Shown piece after piece: positions 6,185 through 12,946 of a stretch of 26,247 nucleotides of DNA (its first letter is position 1; every line of letters begins with the position of its first letter). The translations under genes and the position numbers were made by a program. Below the pieces are notes generated by a model. That model was not told where the DNA came from. It ran no database searches and saw only the letters and a list, made by a program, of their open reading frames with translations. The stretch spans positions 1 to 26,247 of the forward strand of contig CALFIT010000071.1 in NCBI GenBank assembly GCA_937877465.1, written 5' to 3'. This DNA comes from an uncultured Bacteroidales bacterium. Its GTDB lineage: Bacteria; Bacteroidota; Bacteroidia; Bacteroidales; F082.

Positions 6185-7219
6185 ATGGATTTCTCAAGAG
6201 AAATACTACAGTATCTGCACTATCATCCACAGTCTTCGCGCGATGAAATTGCAAAGGGTACAGCCTTCGAAGGAAGTGATGCCACTATGAAACGACTGAT
6301 AGCGGCAGGCGTTCAAAATGGCAATATTGTGGCTGAGGGTAAAGCCCGGGCTACCCGTTACCGTCTTTCAGATCAGGCATTTCTCCTGATGCCACTCAAT
6401 CTGGAGACTTACTTTGCACAGGATATTGACGAACGACAAGTACAGACCTCTTTCAACTTCGACTTGATACGTCAGCAGCTTCCGTCAGTCGTGCTTTTTA
6501 CTGCTGAAGAGATGAACAGACTGCAAGAACTGCAGGCTGAATTTCGCCAGCATGTCAACGAGATGACTGAAAACGAATATCGCAAGGAGATGGAGCGACT
6601 GGGTATCGATCTCAGTTGGAAATCGTCACAAATCGAAGGTAATACCTATTCGCTGTTAGAAACAGAACGCCTACTGCGTGAAAGCAAGACAGCTGACGGA
6701 AAAACAAAGGAAGAGGCGGTAATGCTGCTGAATCATAAGGATGCCTTGCGCTTCATCCTTGACAATCCTGACTATCTACAGCACCTGACCCTCAGTCATA
6801 TTGAGGATATTCATCAATTGCTCACTAAAGAACTCTCAGTTGACAGAGGAATCCGTCACCGTCGCGTGGGTGTCACGGGTACCAATTATCATCCACTGGA
6901 AAATGAATTCCAGATTCGTGAAGCCATGCATGATACATGCGACTTGATTAACGAGAAAGAGAACATCTTTGAAAAAGCTCTTCTCACAATTGTGCTGCTA
7001 TCGTATATACAGGCATTCTCTGATGGAAATAAGCGCACGGCACGCATCACCAGCAACGCAATCCTAATTGCTAATGGTTATTGTCCGCTGAGTTTCCGTT
7101 CAGTCGATTCTATTGACTACAAGAAAGCCATGCTTATCTTCTATGAGCAGAACAACCTTTATGCTTTCAAGCAAATCTTCATCGATCAATTTGAGTTTGC
7201 GGTAAGGGAGTATTTCTAA
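6185..7219 (+). CDS. Fic family protein with N-terminal winged helix and substituted active-site His
   Basis: This protein has 344 residues. Residues 1-65 look like a winged-helix DNA-binding domain (ILQYLHYHPQSSRDEIAKGT). An inhibitory-helix motif (S/T)xxxE(G/N) follows as SSQIEGNT (147-154), and the Fic core covers about 180-335. Canonical Fic AMP-transferases have HxFx(D/E)GNGRxxR. Here the stretch is QAFSDGNKRTAR (276-287), so the catalytic His is Gln276 and the second Gly is Lys283. From memory, a Bacteroidota subfamily shares Q-x-F-x-DGNKRTAR, which would make this a family trait and not damage. The protein may therefore not AMPylate by the classical mechanism and could act as a regulator. 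It appears monocistronic, with its own promoter, operator-like palindrome and terminator. Confidence 0.85.
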   Translation: MDFSREILQYLHYHPQSSRDEIAKGTAFEGSDATMKRLIAAGVQNGNIVAEGKARATRYRLSDQAFLLMPLNLETYFAQDIDERQVQTSFNFDLIRQQLPSVVLFTAEEMNRLQELQAEFRQHVNEMTENEYRKEMERLGIDLSWKSSQIEGNTYSLLETERLLRESKTADGKTKEEAVMLLNHKDALRFILDNPDYLQHLTLSHIEDIHQLLTKELSVDRGIRHRRVGVTGTNYHPLENEFQIREAMHDTCDLINEKENIFEKALLTIVLLSYIQAFSDGNKRTARITSNAILIANGYCPLSFRSVDSIDYKKAMLIFYEQNNLYAFKQIFIDQFEFAVREYF

Positions 7220-7258
7220 AGAAGACGGCAATGCCGAATTCACCTAAAAAAACCGACC

Positions 7259-7296
7259 GGCGCAGGCCTCGCAAAGGGCTTGCGCCAGTTTTTTTT
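7259..7296 (+). terminator. Intrinsic terminator of the Fic gene
   Basis: GGCGCAGGCC (7259-7268) pairs with GGCTTGCGCC (7277-7286) with one G-T wobble and an 8-nt loop. After AG, a run of eight T follows at 7289-7296. Confidence 0.85.
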
Positions 7297-7320
7297 GAAT
7301 TTCCTCATAAAAGTTTCTAT
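7284..7320. repeat. 37-bp motif shared with 188-224
   Basis: Both copies read GCCA(C/G), eight T, GAATTT, CC, a short variable part, then AAAAGTTTCTAT, with about five differences and one indel. This copy overlaps the T run of the Fic terminator and runs into a -7-like box, TATCTTTC (7319-7326). Its origin is unclear; it could be a duplicated terminator/promoter module or the edge of an old mobile element. Confidence 0.5.
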
Positions 7321-7350
7321 CTTTCGCGTAAAATGTAGATACGAAAGTGA

Positions 7351-7390
7351 CAAAAAAAGAAGGCAATGCCCCTCAGGGCCCTGCCTTCTT
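7351..7390 (-). terminator. Intrinsic terminator of the dipeptidyl peptidase gene
   Basis: AAGAAGGCA (7357-7365) pairs with TGCCTTCTT (7382-7390), and an inner GCCC/GGGC stem (7368-7371, 7376-7379) extends it. On the minus strand the hairpin is followed by a T run (complement of 7352-7358), so it terminates the leftward transcript ending at 7408. Confidence 0.88.
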
Positions 7391-7407
7391 CGTTTCGAAT
7401 ATGATAA

Positions 7408-9561
7408 TCAAAGATTATCCTTAAAATACTGCGTGATCTTGGTGATCAGATGCGCCCTGTCCATGCCGTAGACGTTGTGGTCGTGGCCCGGATAGACGAA
7501 ATAATCCAACTGCTTGCCGTTGTGGATGCAGTTCTCGACGAAGACGAGGCTGTGCTGCCACATCACCACGGGGTCGGTGGTGCAGTGGATCATCAGGAGC
7601 TTGCCTTCTAATTTGTCGGTCTTGTTCTCGAGGCTGGTCAGTGCATAGCCTTCGGGGTTCTCGTCGGGCGTGTCCATGTAACGCTCACCGTACATGATCT
7701 CGTAGTACTTCCAATCCAATACGGGACCGCCGGCCACGCTCACCTTGAACACTTCGGGGTGGTTGATTTTCAGCGAGGTGGACATGAAGCCGCCATAGCT
7801 CCAGCCGTCGCTGCCGATGCGGTCGGCGTCGACGTAGGGCAGGGTCTTGAGCCATTCGATGCCCACCATCTGGTCGCGCATCTCCAATTGTCCACACTGG
7901 CGGTGGATGCACTGCTCGAAGGCCTCGCCACGGTCGGCGGAGCCACGGTTGTCTAAGGTGAAGACGAGGAAGCCTTCTTGGGCGAGGTAGTTGAGGTAGA
8001 TGCCCGCGCCTGCCGTCCACGTGTCGGTGATGAGTTGGGCATGGGGACCGCCATACACATAGACGATGACGGGATATTTCTTCGAGGCATCGAAGTCGTA
8101 AGGCTTGATGAGGCGCGTGTAGAGCGTCTGGCCGTCTTCTGATTTCAAGGTGCCGAGGGTGGTCTCGCCGATGTTGTAGTCCTTCAGCGGGTTTTCGGCC
8201 TCGTGCAGGCGACTCACGAACTTGCCGTTTTTGTCTTGCAGGTCAACGTTGTAAGGCACGTCGGTGCTGCTGTAGAAGTCGAGGAAGAACTTGCCGCTGG
8301 CGGAGGGCGTCACGTCGTGGGTGCCGTGTTCCTTGGTGAGCTTGGTGACGGCACCGCTTTTGATGTCCATCATGTAGCAGTGGCGTTCCAATGGGCTGAC
8401 CTCGGTGGAGCGGTAGTAGATCTTGCTGCCGTCCTTCGAGAAGCCGTTGAAGTCGGTGATGACGAAGTCGCCCTTGGTGAGTTGCTTGCAGGTGCCTTTG
8501 CTGATGGTGTAAAGATAGAGGTGATAGTAGCCGTCGCGTTGTGCTTTCCAGATGAACTGGTCGGGGTTGTCGGGGAGGAAGTAGGCGGGACCTTGCGGCT
8601 CCACATATTGCTCGTCGCGGTCTTCGAAGATGGTCTGGATGAAGTCGCCAGTGGTGGCACTGTATTCGTTGAATTTCAAGTGGTTCTGCCCGCGATTGAG
8701 GATGCCGATATAGATGCGCTTGTTGTCGGGGTTCCATGTGATGGCGGTGAGGTATTGCTCGGCGGGTTCGCCCGTCTTGACGATGGTTTCCTTGCCCGTG
8801 GCGATGTTATAGATGTGCAGCGTCACCTCGTGGCTCGTCATGCCCGCCATGGGGTATTTGATGGGCTTGGCGGTGGCGATGCGCTCGGTGATGTCGACCA
8901 GCGGGTAGTCGGTCACCATGCGCTCGTCCATGCTGTAGTAAGCGAGGAGCTTGCCGTCGGGCGACCAGAAGATGCCGCCGTCGATGGCGAACTCGTTGCG
9001 GTGGACGCTCTGTCCGGCCACCACGCCCTCGGGGTTGTCGGTGATTTGGATTTGCTTGTCGCCTTTGGCCACAAACAAATTATTGTCAATGGTGTAGGCC
9101 ACATTCAGGGTGGGTTTACAAACGGTTTGGTTTTCAATGCCTTGCGGAAGTGTAGTCATTTGCTCGATGGTTTTCTTCTTCAGGTCCATCTTGTTGAGGG
9201 CGATGCCGTTGTCGCCCAAGGCATAGAAATAGGCTTGGTAGTCGTTGAGCCAGGTCAGTTGCGGGATGCGCTTCAGCTCGTTGACGCCTTCGCCTTTCTT
9301 GAAACCGTTCAGTTCATCGAGGGTGAGGAAACTCGTTTCCTTCTTCGAGCCGGGACTTATCGCGACGATTTCGTTGCCTTTCACCTTCATGAGGATGTCG
9401 GTGTCGCCGATCCATTTCAGTTGGTTGGGCCGTTGGGCATAGACGTCGCGGTTGTTGTAGGAAGCGTCCTCGGGCGTGAAGAGCTTCTTTTCCTGGGCCG
9501 TGGTGGGCAGCGCAAAAGCCACCATGACGGCTAACGATAAGAGTCTGAGAATTTTCTTCAT
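7408..9561 (-). CDS. Secreted dipeptidyl peptidase IV (S9B prolyl oligopeptidase family)
   Basis: This enzyme removes N-terminal dipeptides, preferably X-Pro, from peptides in the periplasm or at the cell surface. The chosen start at 9561 gives 717 residues beginning MKKILRLLSLAVMVAFALPT, a signal peptide with a likely cut after TTAQ. The frame stays open upstream to 9705, but that part covers the promoter and is not coding. Residues about 40-470 form the beta-propeller (YNNRDVYAQRPNQLKWIGDT, FWSPDGKLLAYYSMDE). The alpha/beta-hydrolase domain has the nucleophile in GWSYGGF (Ser588), Asp663 in CTTDPVVMW and His695 in PGHDHNVYG; the spacing matches DPP IV enzymes (S630, D708, H740 in the human protein). 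It is divergent to a YfcC-type transporter, consistent with joint peptide use. It ends at a strong terminator. Confidence 0.93.
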   Translation of the reverse strand: MKKILRLLSLAVMVAFALPTTAQEKKLFTPEDASYNNRDVYAQRPNQLKWIGDTDILMKVKGNEIVAISPGSKKETSFLTLDELNGFKKGEGVNELKRIPQLTWLNDYQAYFYALGDNGIALNKMDLKKKTIEQMTTLPQGIENQTVCKPTLNVAYTIDNNLFVAKGDKQIQITDNPEGVVAGQSVHRNEFAIDGGIFWSPDGKLLAYYSMDERMVTDYPLVDITERIATAKPIKYPMAGMTSHEVTLHIYNIATGKETIVKTGEPAEQYLTAITWNPDNKRIYIGILNRGQNHLKFNEYSATTGDFIQTIFEDRDEQYVEPQGPAYFLPDNPDQFIWKAQRDGYYHLYLYTISKGTCKQLTKGDFVITDFNGFSKDGSKIYYRSTEVSPLERHCYMMDIKSGAVTKLTKEHGTHDVTPSASGKFFLDFYSSTDVPYNVDLQDKNGKFVSRLHEAENPLKDYNIGETTLGTLKSEDGQTLYTRLIKPYDFDASKKYPVIVYVYGGPHAQLITDTWTAGAGIYLNYLAQEGFLVFTLDNRGSADRGEAFEQCIHRQCGQLEMRDQMVGIEWLKTLPYVDADRIGSDGWSYGGFMSTSLKINHPEVFKVSVAGGPVLDWKYYEIMYGERYMDTPDENPEGYALTSLENKTDKLEGKLLMIHCTTDPVVMWQHSLVFVENCIHNGKQLDYFVYPGHDHNVYGMDRAHLITKITQYFKDNL

Positions 9562-9581
9562 TTTTGCTTTGGATTTGATAT

Positions 9582-9616
9582 TTGCCGCAAAAGTAGCGAT
9601 AATTTCAATACCTTTG
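9582..9616. promoter_or_regulatory. Divergent promoters for the dipeptidyl peptidase and transporter genes
   Basis: Minus strand: TACTTTTG (complement of 9588-9595) is the -7 box of the peptidase gene, with a TTG 23 nt further upstream. Plus strand: TACCTTTG at 9609-9616 is the -7 box of the transporter gene, with a TTG at 9582-9584 (24-nt spacing). The two promoters overlap, so transcription in the two directions must interfere or be co-regulated. Confidence 0.65.
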
Positions 9617-9634
9617 CCCAAAATTTGACAGCTC

Positions 9635-11251
9635 ATGAAAAAGCGCAAAGTCCCACATACTTTTGTAATCGTTTTCTTTATCATCGTCATTGCGGCGGTG
9701 CTCACTTGGATTATCCCGCCGGGGAAATATGTCGAGGAGCAGGTCGGCGGTGAGACAGTGATGACGTTTTATTATGCCGACCAATTGCCAGAGGCAGCTG
9801 GCGACAATGAATTCCACGCCGAGCCGCAGACGTGGCAGGTGTTTTCGGCGTTCTACAAGGGCTTCGTCAAGCAGGCCAACATCATCGTGTTCATATTAAT
9901 AATAGGTGGAGCGTTCTGGATTATGAACAAGAGCCGTGCCATCGACATGGGCATCCTGTCGTTCTTGAAGTTCACCAAACGACTGGAACGCAGCAAATTA
10001 ATGAGGAAAATCGGGGTGAACAACATCGTCATCATCCTGATCATGCTGCTGTTCAGCCTCTTCGGGAGCGTGTTCGGCATGAGCGAGGAAACCATCGCCT
10101 TCACCTTGATTATCATTCCGTTGGCCATCTCGATGGGCTACGACAGCATCGTGGGCCTCTGCATGGTGTATGTGGCGGCGCATATCGGTTTTTCGGGTGC
10201 CATGCTCAACCCGTTCACCATCGGCATCGCGCAAGGCATCGCGGGCATTCCGCTCTTCACGGGACTGGGCTACCGCGCCTTCTGCTGGGCCGTGCTGACC
10301 TTGGTGGGCATCGTGTTTGTGCTGTGGTATGCCAACAAAGTGAAGAAGAACCCACAGTCGTCCATCATGTACGATGACGATGCCTATTGGCGAGATGAAC
10401 ACGCCCAACTGTCAACTGAAAACTGCCAACTGACAACTCCAAAAAAAGCTTGGTGGGTGTTCGGCTTCTTGACGGTAGTATTAATCGTTTTCTCCGTGCT
10501 TTATCCGCAGACGACCCTGAAAATCGGCAACGGCGCGACCACCTTGCCTTTGCTCCCCGTCGGGACGGCGGTGTTCGTGCTGTTGGGCATCGTCGCCTTG
10601 CGCAAGACGGTGCACTATTTCGTGCTGACCCTGCTCTTCGCCACGGTCTATTTCCTCGTGGTGGGCGTGTTGGGCTACGACTGGTACATCATGGAAATCG
10701 CCTCGCTGTTCCTCGTGCTCGGCATCGCCAGCGGCTTGGCCGTGGATAAGAGCGCGAGCGACATCGCACGGCTGTTCCTCGAAGGCATGGGCGACATCCT
10801 CTCGGCGGCGGTCGTGGTGGGCTTGGCGGGCGGCATCGTCATCGTCCTGCAAGACGGCGGCATCATCGACACGATCCTTTACGGCCTCTCCAAGTCGATG
10901 AACGACATGGGCAAGATTGCCTCGGCGGAGGTCATGTACGGCATCCAGACCTTGATTAATATCGTCATCCCCAGCGGCTCGGCCAAGGCCGCCATCACCA
11001 TGCCCATCATGGCGCCCTTCAGCGACCTGATCGGCATCTCGCGCCAGGCCACGGTGATGGCCTTCCAGTTTGGCGACGGCTTCACCAACATGATCACCCC
11101 CACCAGCGGCGTCTTGATGGCCGCCCTCGGCGTGGCCCGCATCCCGTGGGACAAGTGGGTACGCTTCATCTGGAAGTTCATCTTGGTGCTCATCATCCTC
11201 GGCGCCATTTTGCTGGTTCCCACCGTAACGATGGAGCTGGCGGGATTCTAA
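9635..11251 (+). CDS. YfcC/DcuC-family inner-membrane transporter
   Basis: This 538-residue polytopic membrane protein has roughly 11-13 hydrophobic segments. The first is VIVFFIIVIAAVLTWIIPPG (about 11-30), and the family motif region includes FGMSEETIAFTLIIIPLAIS and GFSGAMLNPFTIGIAQGIAG. The second half repeats the fold, with VIPSGSAKAAITMPIMAP and GDGFTNMITPTSGVLMAALG, typical of the YfcC/DcuC (Pfam DcuC) family. Members carry C4-dicarboxylates or amino acids; the substrate is unknown. A cytoplasmic loop at about 240-272 contains a low-complexity QLSTENCQLTT segment encoded by five copies of a 7-bp repeat. The start at 9635 lies 18 nt after the -7 box, so the 5' leader is short. Confidence 0.88.
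   Translation: MKKRKVPHTFVIVFFIIVIAAVLTWIIPPGKYVEEQVGGETVMTFYYADQLPEAAGDNEFHAEPQTWQVFSAFYKGFVKQANIIVFILIIGGAFWIMNKSRAIDMGILSFLKFTKRLERSKLMRKIGVNNIVIILIMLLFSLFGSVFGMSEETIAFTLIIIPLAISMGYDSIVGLCMVYVAAHIGFSGAMLNPFTIGIAQGIAGIPLFTGLGYRAFCWAVLTLVGIVFVLWYANKVKKNPQSSIMYDDDAYWRDEHAQLSTENCQLTTPKKAWWVFGFLTVVLIVFSVLYPQTTLKIGNGATTLPLLPVGTAVFVLLGIVALRKTVHYFVLTLLFATVYFLVVGVLGYDWYIMEIASLFLVLGIASGLAVDKSASDIARLFLEGMGDILSAAVVVGLAGGIVIVLQDGGIIDTILYGLSKSMNDMGKIASAEVMYGIQTLINIVIPSGSAKAAITMPIMAPFSDLIGISRQATVMAFQFGDGFTNMITPTSGVLMAALGVARIPWDKWVRFIWKFILVLIILGAILLVPTVTMELAGF
10406..10440 (+). repeat. Five-unit 7-bp tandem repeat inside the transporter gene
   Basis: Units are CAACTGT, CAACTGA, AAACTGC, CAACTGA and CAACTCC. 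They encode residues 258-269 in a hydrophilic loop. The unit length is not a multiple of three, so gain or loss of one unit would shift the frame of the second half of the transporter. Confidence 0.7.
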
Positions 11252-11264
11252 AATCCCCTCCATT

Positions 11265-11295
11265 GGAAAAATAAGCGAAAATTTTATGCTTATTT
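11265..11295. repeat. AAATAAGC inverted repeat, distal copy
   Basis: GGAAAAATAAGC (11265-11276) is followed by GCTTATTT (11288-11295), making an 8-bp stem around 11 nt. It lies just after the transporter stop. The same 12-mer returns at 11399-11410. There is no clear T run, so a terminator is less likely than a binding site. Confidence 0.5.
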
Positions 11296-11398
11296 GGAAA
11301 AGTGGTTATAAACAATTGTTTTTCAATTGAATATATCGGAAAAATAAAATCAACAAACCAATATTTTTGCCATGGTTGTCACTAAAAACAGCGTTTTT

Positions 11399-11451
11399 GG
11401 AAAAATAAGCGGAAAAAATAGGCTTATTTTCCCAAAGAAGTTGTATCTTTG
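11399..11451 (+). promoter_or_regulatory. Promoter of the AAA/DUF4143 gene with overlapping AAATAAGC dyad
   Basis: The -7 box TATCTTTG is at 11444-11451, 26 nt before the ATG. Immediately upstream, GGAAAAATAAGC (11399-11410) and GCTTATTTTCC (11422-11432) form a stem of 9 plus 2 bp with one bulged A. The dyad covers the expected -33 region, which fits a repressor operator. Confidence 0.55.
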
Positions 11452-11476
11452 CGGCATCAAACCAACTTGAAGAGCG

Positions 11477-12940
11477 ATGGTTACAAACGAACTCGTTGAA
11501 AAACAAATGATTTCACGCATGGAGACGGACAATCCTTGGTGGTCGAGCGGAGCTATTCGTGAGGATTTCATGGCCTTGATGCCCCGCGCCTACCTCGAAA
11601 GTTTCCATTCCATGGTGAGCAACCAAGGCGTGAAACGGGCTTTTATCCTGATGGGGCCACGCCGTGTCGGAAAGACCGTCATGATTTATCACACCATACA
11701 AAGGCTTATTAATGAGGGTGTTGCGCCGAAAAACATCGTTTATCTTTCGGTGGAGACACCCATCTACAACGGCGTCGCCCTTGAGCAGCTGATGCACACG
11801 GCGTTCAAGGCCGTGGGGAAAGCGTTTTCGCCCGAAGAGCGCTATTTCGTCTTCTTCGACGAGGTGCAGTATCTGAAGGACTGGGAAATCCATCTCAAGT
11901 CGTTGGTCGATGGCTATCCCAACGTGCGTTTCGTGGCTTCGGGAAGCGCGGCGGCGGCCTTGAAAAAAAGCAGCATCGAGAGCGGTGCCGGCAGGTTCAC
12001 GGATTTTCATCTGCCTCCGCTCACGTTCTACGAATACGTCCAATTGCACAAGCAGGAAAGTCTGCTTACGGAGAGCCAAGTCGGTTGGAACGGGCGCACC
12101 ATGCACATTGTTGAATCAACTGACATACAACATCTTAACCATCTTTTCATCGACTACATCAACTATGGCGGCTATCCTGAAGTGGCTTTCAACACCGAAA
12201 TCCAGGCCGACCCGGGGCAATACATCCGTCACGACATTATCGACAAGGTGCTCATGCGAGACTTGCCCATCCTTTATGGCATCAACGACGTCCAGGAATT
12301 GAACTCCATGTTCACCATGATTGCCTATCTGTCTGGAAACCAGTTCTCTTTCGAGAGCCTGTCGCAAAACACGGGCGTGAAGAAAGACACGCTGCGCAAG
12401 TACCTTGAATACCTTGAGGCGGCTTTCCTGATCAAGATCATCCATCGCACCGACGACACGGCGAAACGCTACCAGCGCGAGCGCAATTTCAAGATTTATT
12501 TGACCAACCCCTCGCTGCGTTGCGCCCTTTTCCAGCCTATCACGGTGGCCGACAACGAGATAGGCGAAATGGTGGAAACCGCAGTCTTCGCCCAATGGAT
12601 TCCGCGTTTAGGCACCGACATCAGCTATGCCAACTGGCGCGTCAGCAAGAAGGAGATGGGCGAGGTTGACATTGTGGGCATTAATCCGGCTCGACAGAAG
12701 CCCGACTGGGCAGTGGAAGTGAAATGGAGCGACCGCTATTTCGAGAACCCCGACGAACTGTCGTCGCTGAAGTCGTACATGACGACCAACCACATGCCGC
12801 ACGCCCTTGTAACCACGAAGACCCAAAGCGGCTTGTCGAGCCAGCCTTGGGGCAACCTGCAATTCATGCCCGCGGCCTGCTATGCCTACATCGTCGGACG
12901 GAACACCTTGAAACGAGCCTTTGACGAACCGGGGTTTTGA
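11477..12940 (+). CDS. AAA ATPase with DUF4143 (nuclease-like) C-terminal domain
   Basis: This 487-residue cytoplasmic protein has Walker A at GPRRVGKT (60-67), Walker B at YFVFFDE (123-129) followed by VQYLKDW, sensor 1 at VASGSAAA (153-160), and an AGRF segment with a conserved Arg (R173). A winged-helix segment follows (about 270-330, FESLSQNTGVKKDTLRKYLE). The C-terminal DUF4143 domain keeps a PD-(D/E)XK-like core, EVDIVG (D398) and AVEVKW (E414, K416). Such proteins are common in many paralogues in anaerobic Bacteroidota; their function is poorly known and has been linked to mobile or defence contexts. A decayed relative lies at 3867-4246, and both have AATAAGC motifs in front. The GH95 gene starts 6 nt after the stop, so it may be read from the same transcript. 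Confidence 0.88.
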   Translation: MVTNELVEKQMISRMETDNPWWSSGAIREDFMALMPRAYLESFHSMVSNQGVKRAFILMGPRRVGKTVMIYHTIQRLINEGVAPKNIVYLSVETPIYNGVALEQLMHTAFKAVGKAFSPEERYFVFFDEVQYLKDWEIHLKSLVDGYPNVRFVASGSAAAALKKSSIESGAGRFTDFHLPPLTFYEYVQLHKQESLLTESQVGWNGRTMHIVESTDIQHLNHLFIDYINYGGYPEVAFNTEIQADPGQYIRHDIIDKVLMRDLPILYGINDVQELNSMFTMIAYLSGNQFSFESLSQNTGVKKDTLRKYLEYLEAAFLIKIIHRTDDTAKRYQRERNFKIYLTNPSLRCALFQPITVADNEIGEMVETAVFAQWIPRLGTDISYANWRVSKKEMGEVDIVGINPARQKPDWAVEVKWSDRYFENPDELSSLKSYMTTNHMPHALVTTKTQSGLSSQPWGNLQFMPAACYAYIVGRNTLKRAFDEPGF

Positions 12941-12946
12941 CGCGCC

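Noticed and set aside
8203..9534. A long open frame on the plus strand (443 codons) opposite the dipeptidyl peptidase gene
   Set aside because: Its composition is a Val/Gly/Asp/Leu-rich shadow of the minus-strand gene, with no family motif; the peptidase has a full catalytic triad and signal peptide.
9562..9705. A longer N-terminus for the dipeptidyl peptidase
   Set aside because: The extension covers the -7 box and the divergent gene's start; the signal peptide begins at 9561.
10406..10440. A CRISPR-like or regulatory repeat
   Set aside because: Units are 7 bp without spacers and lie inside a coding region.
10481..11263. A 260-codon minus-strand frame opposite the transporter gene
   Set aside because: His/Asp/Glu-rich shadow of hydrophobic codons; the plus-strand product is a clear membrane protein.
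11265..11295. A terminator for the transporter gene
   Set aside because: The stem is AT-rich and no T run follows; the same motif recurs in the promoter of the next gene, so a binding site fits better.
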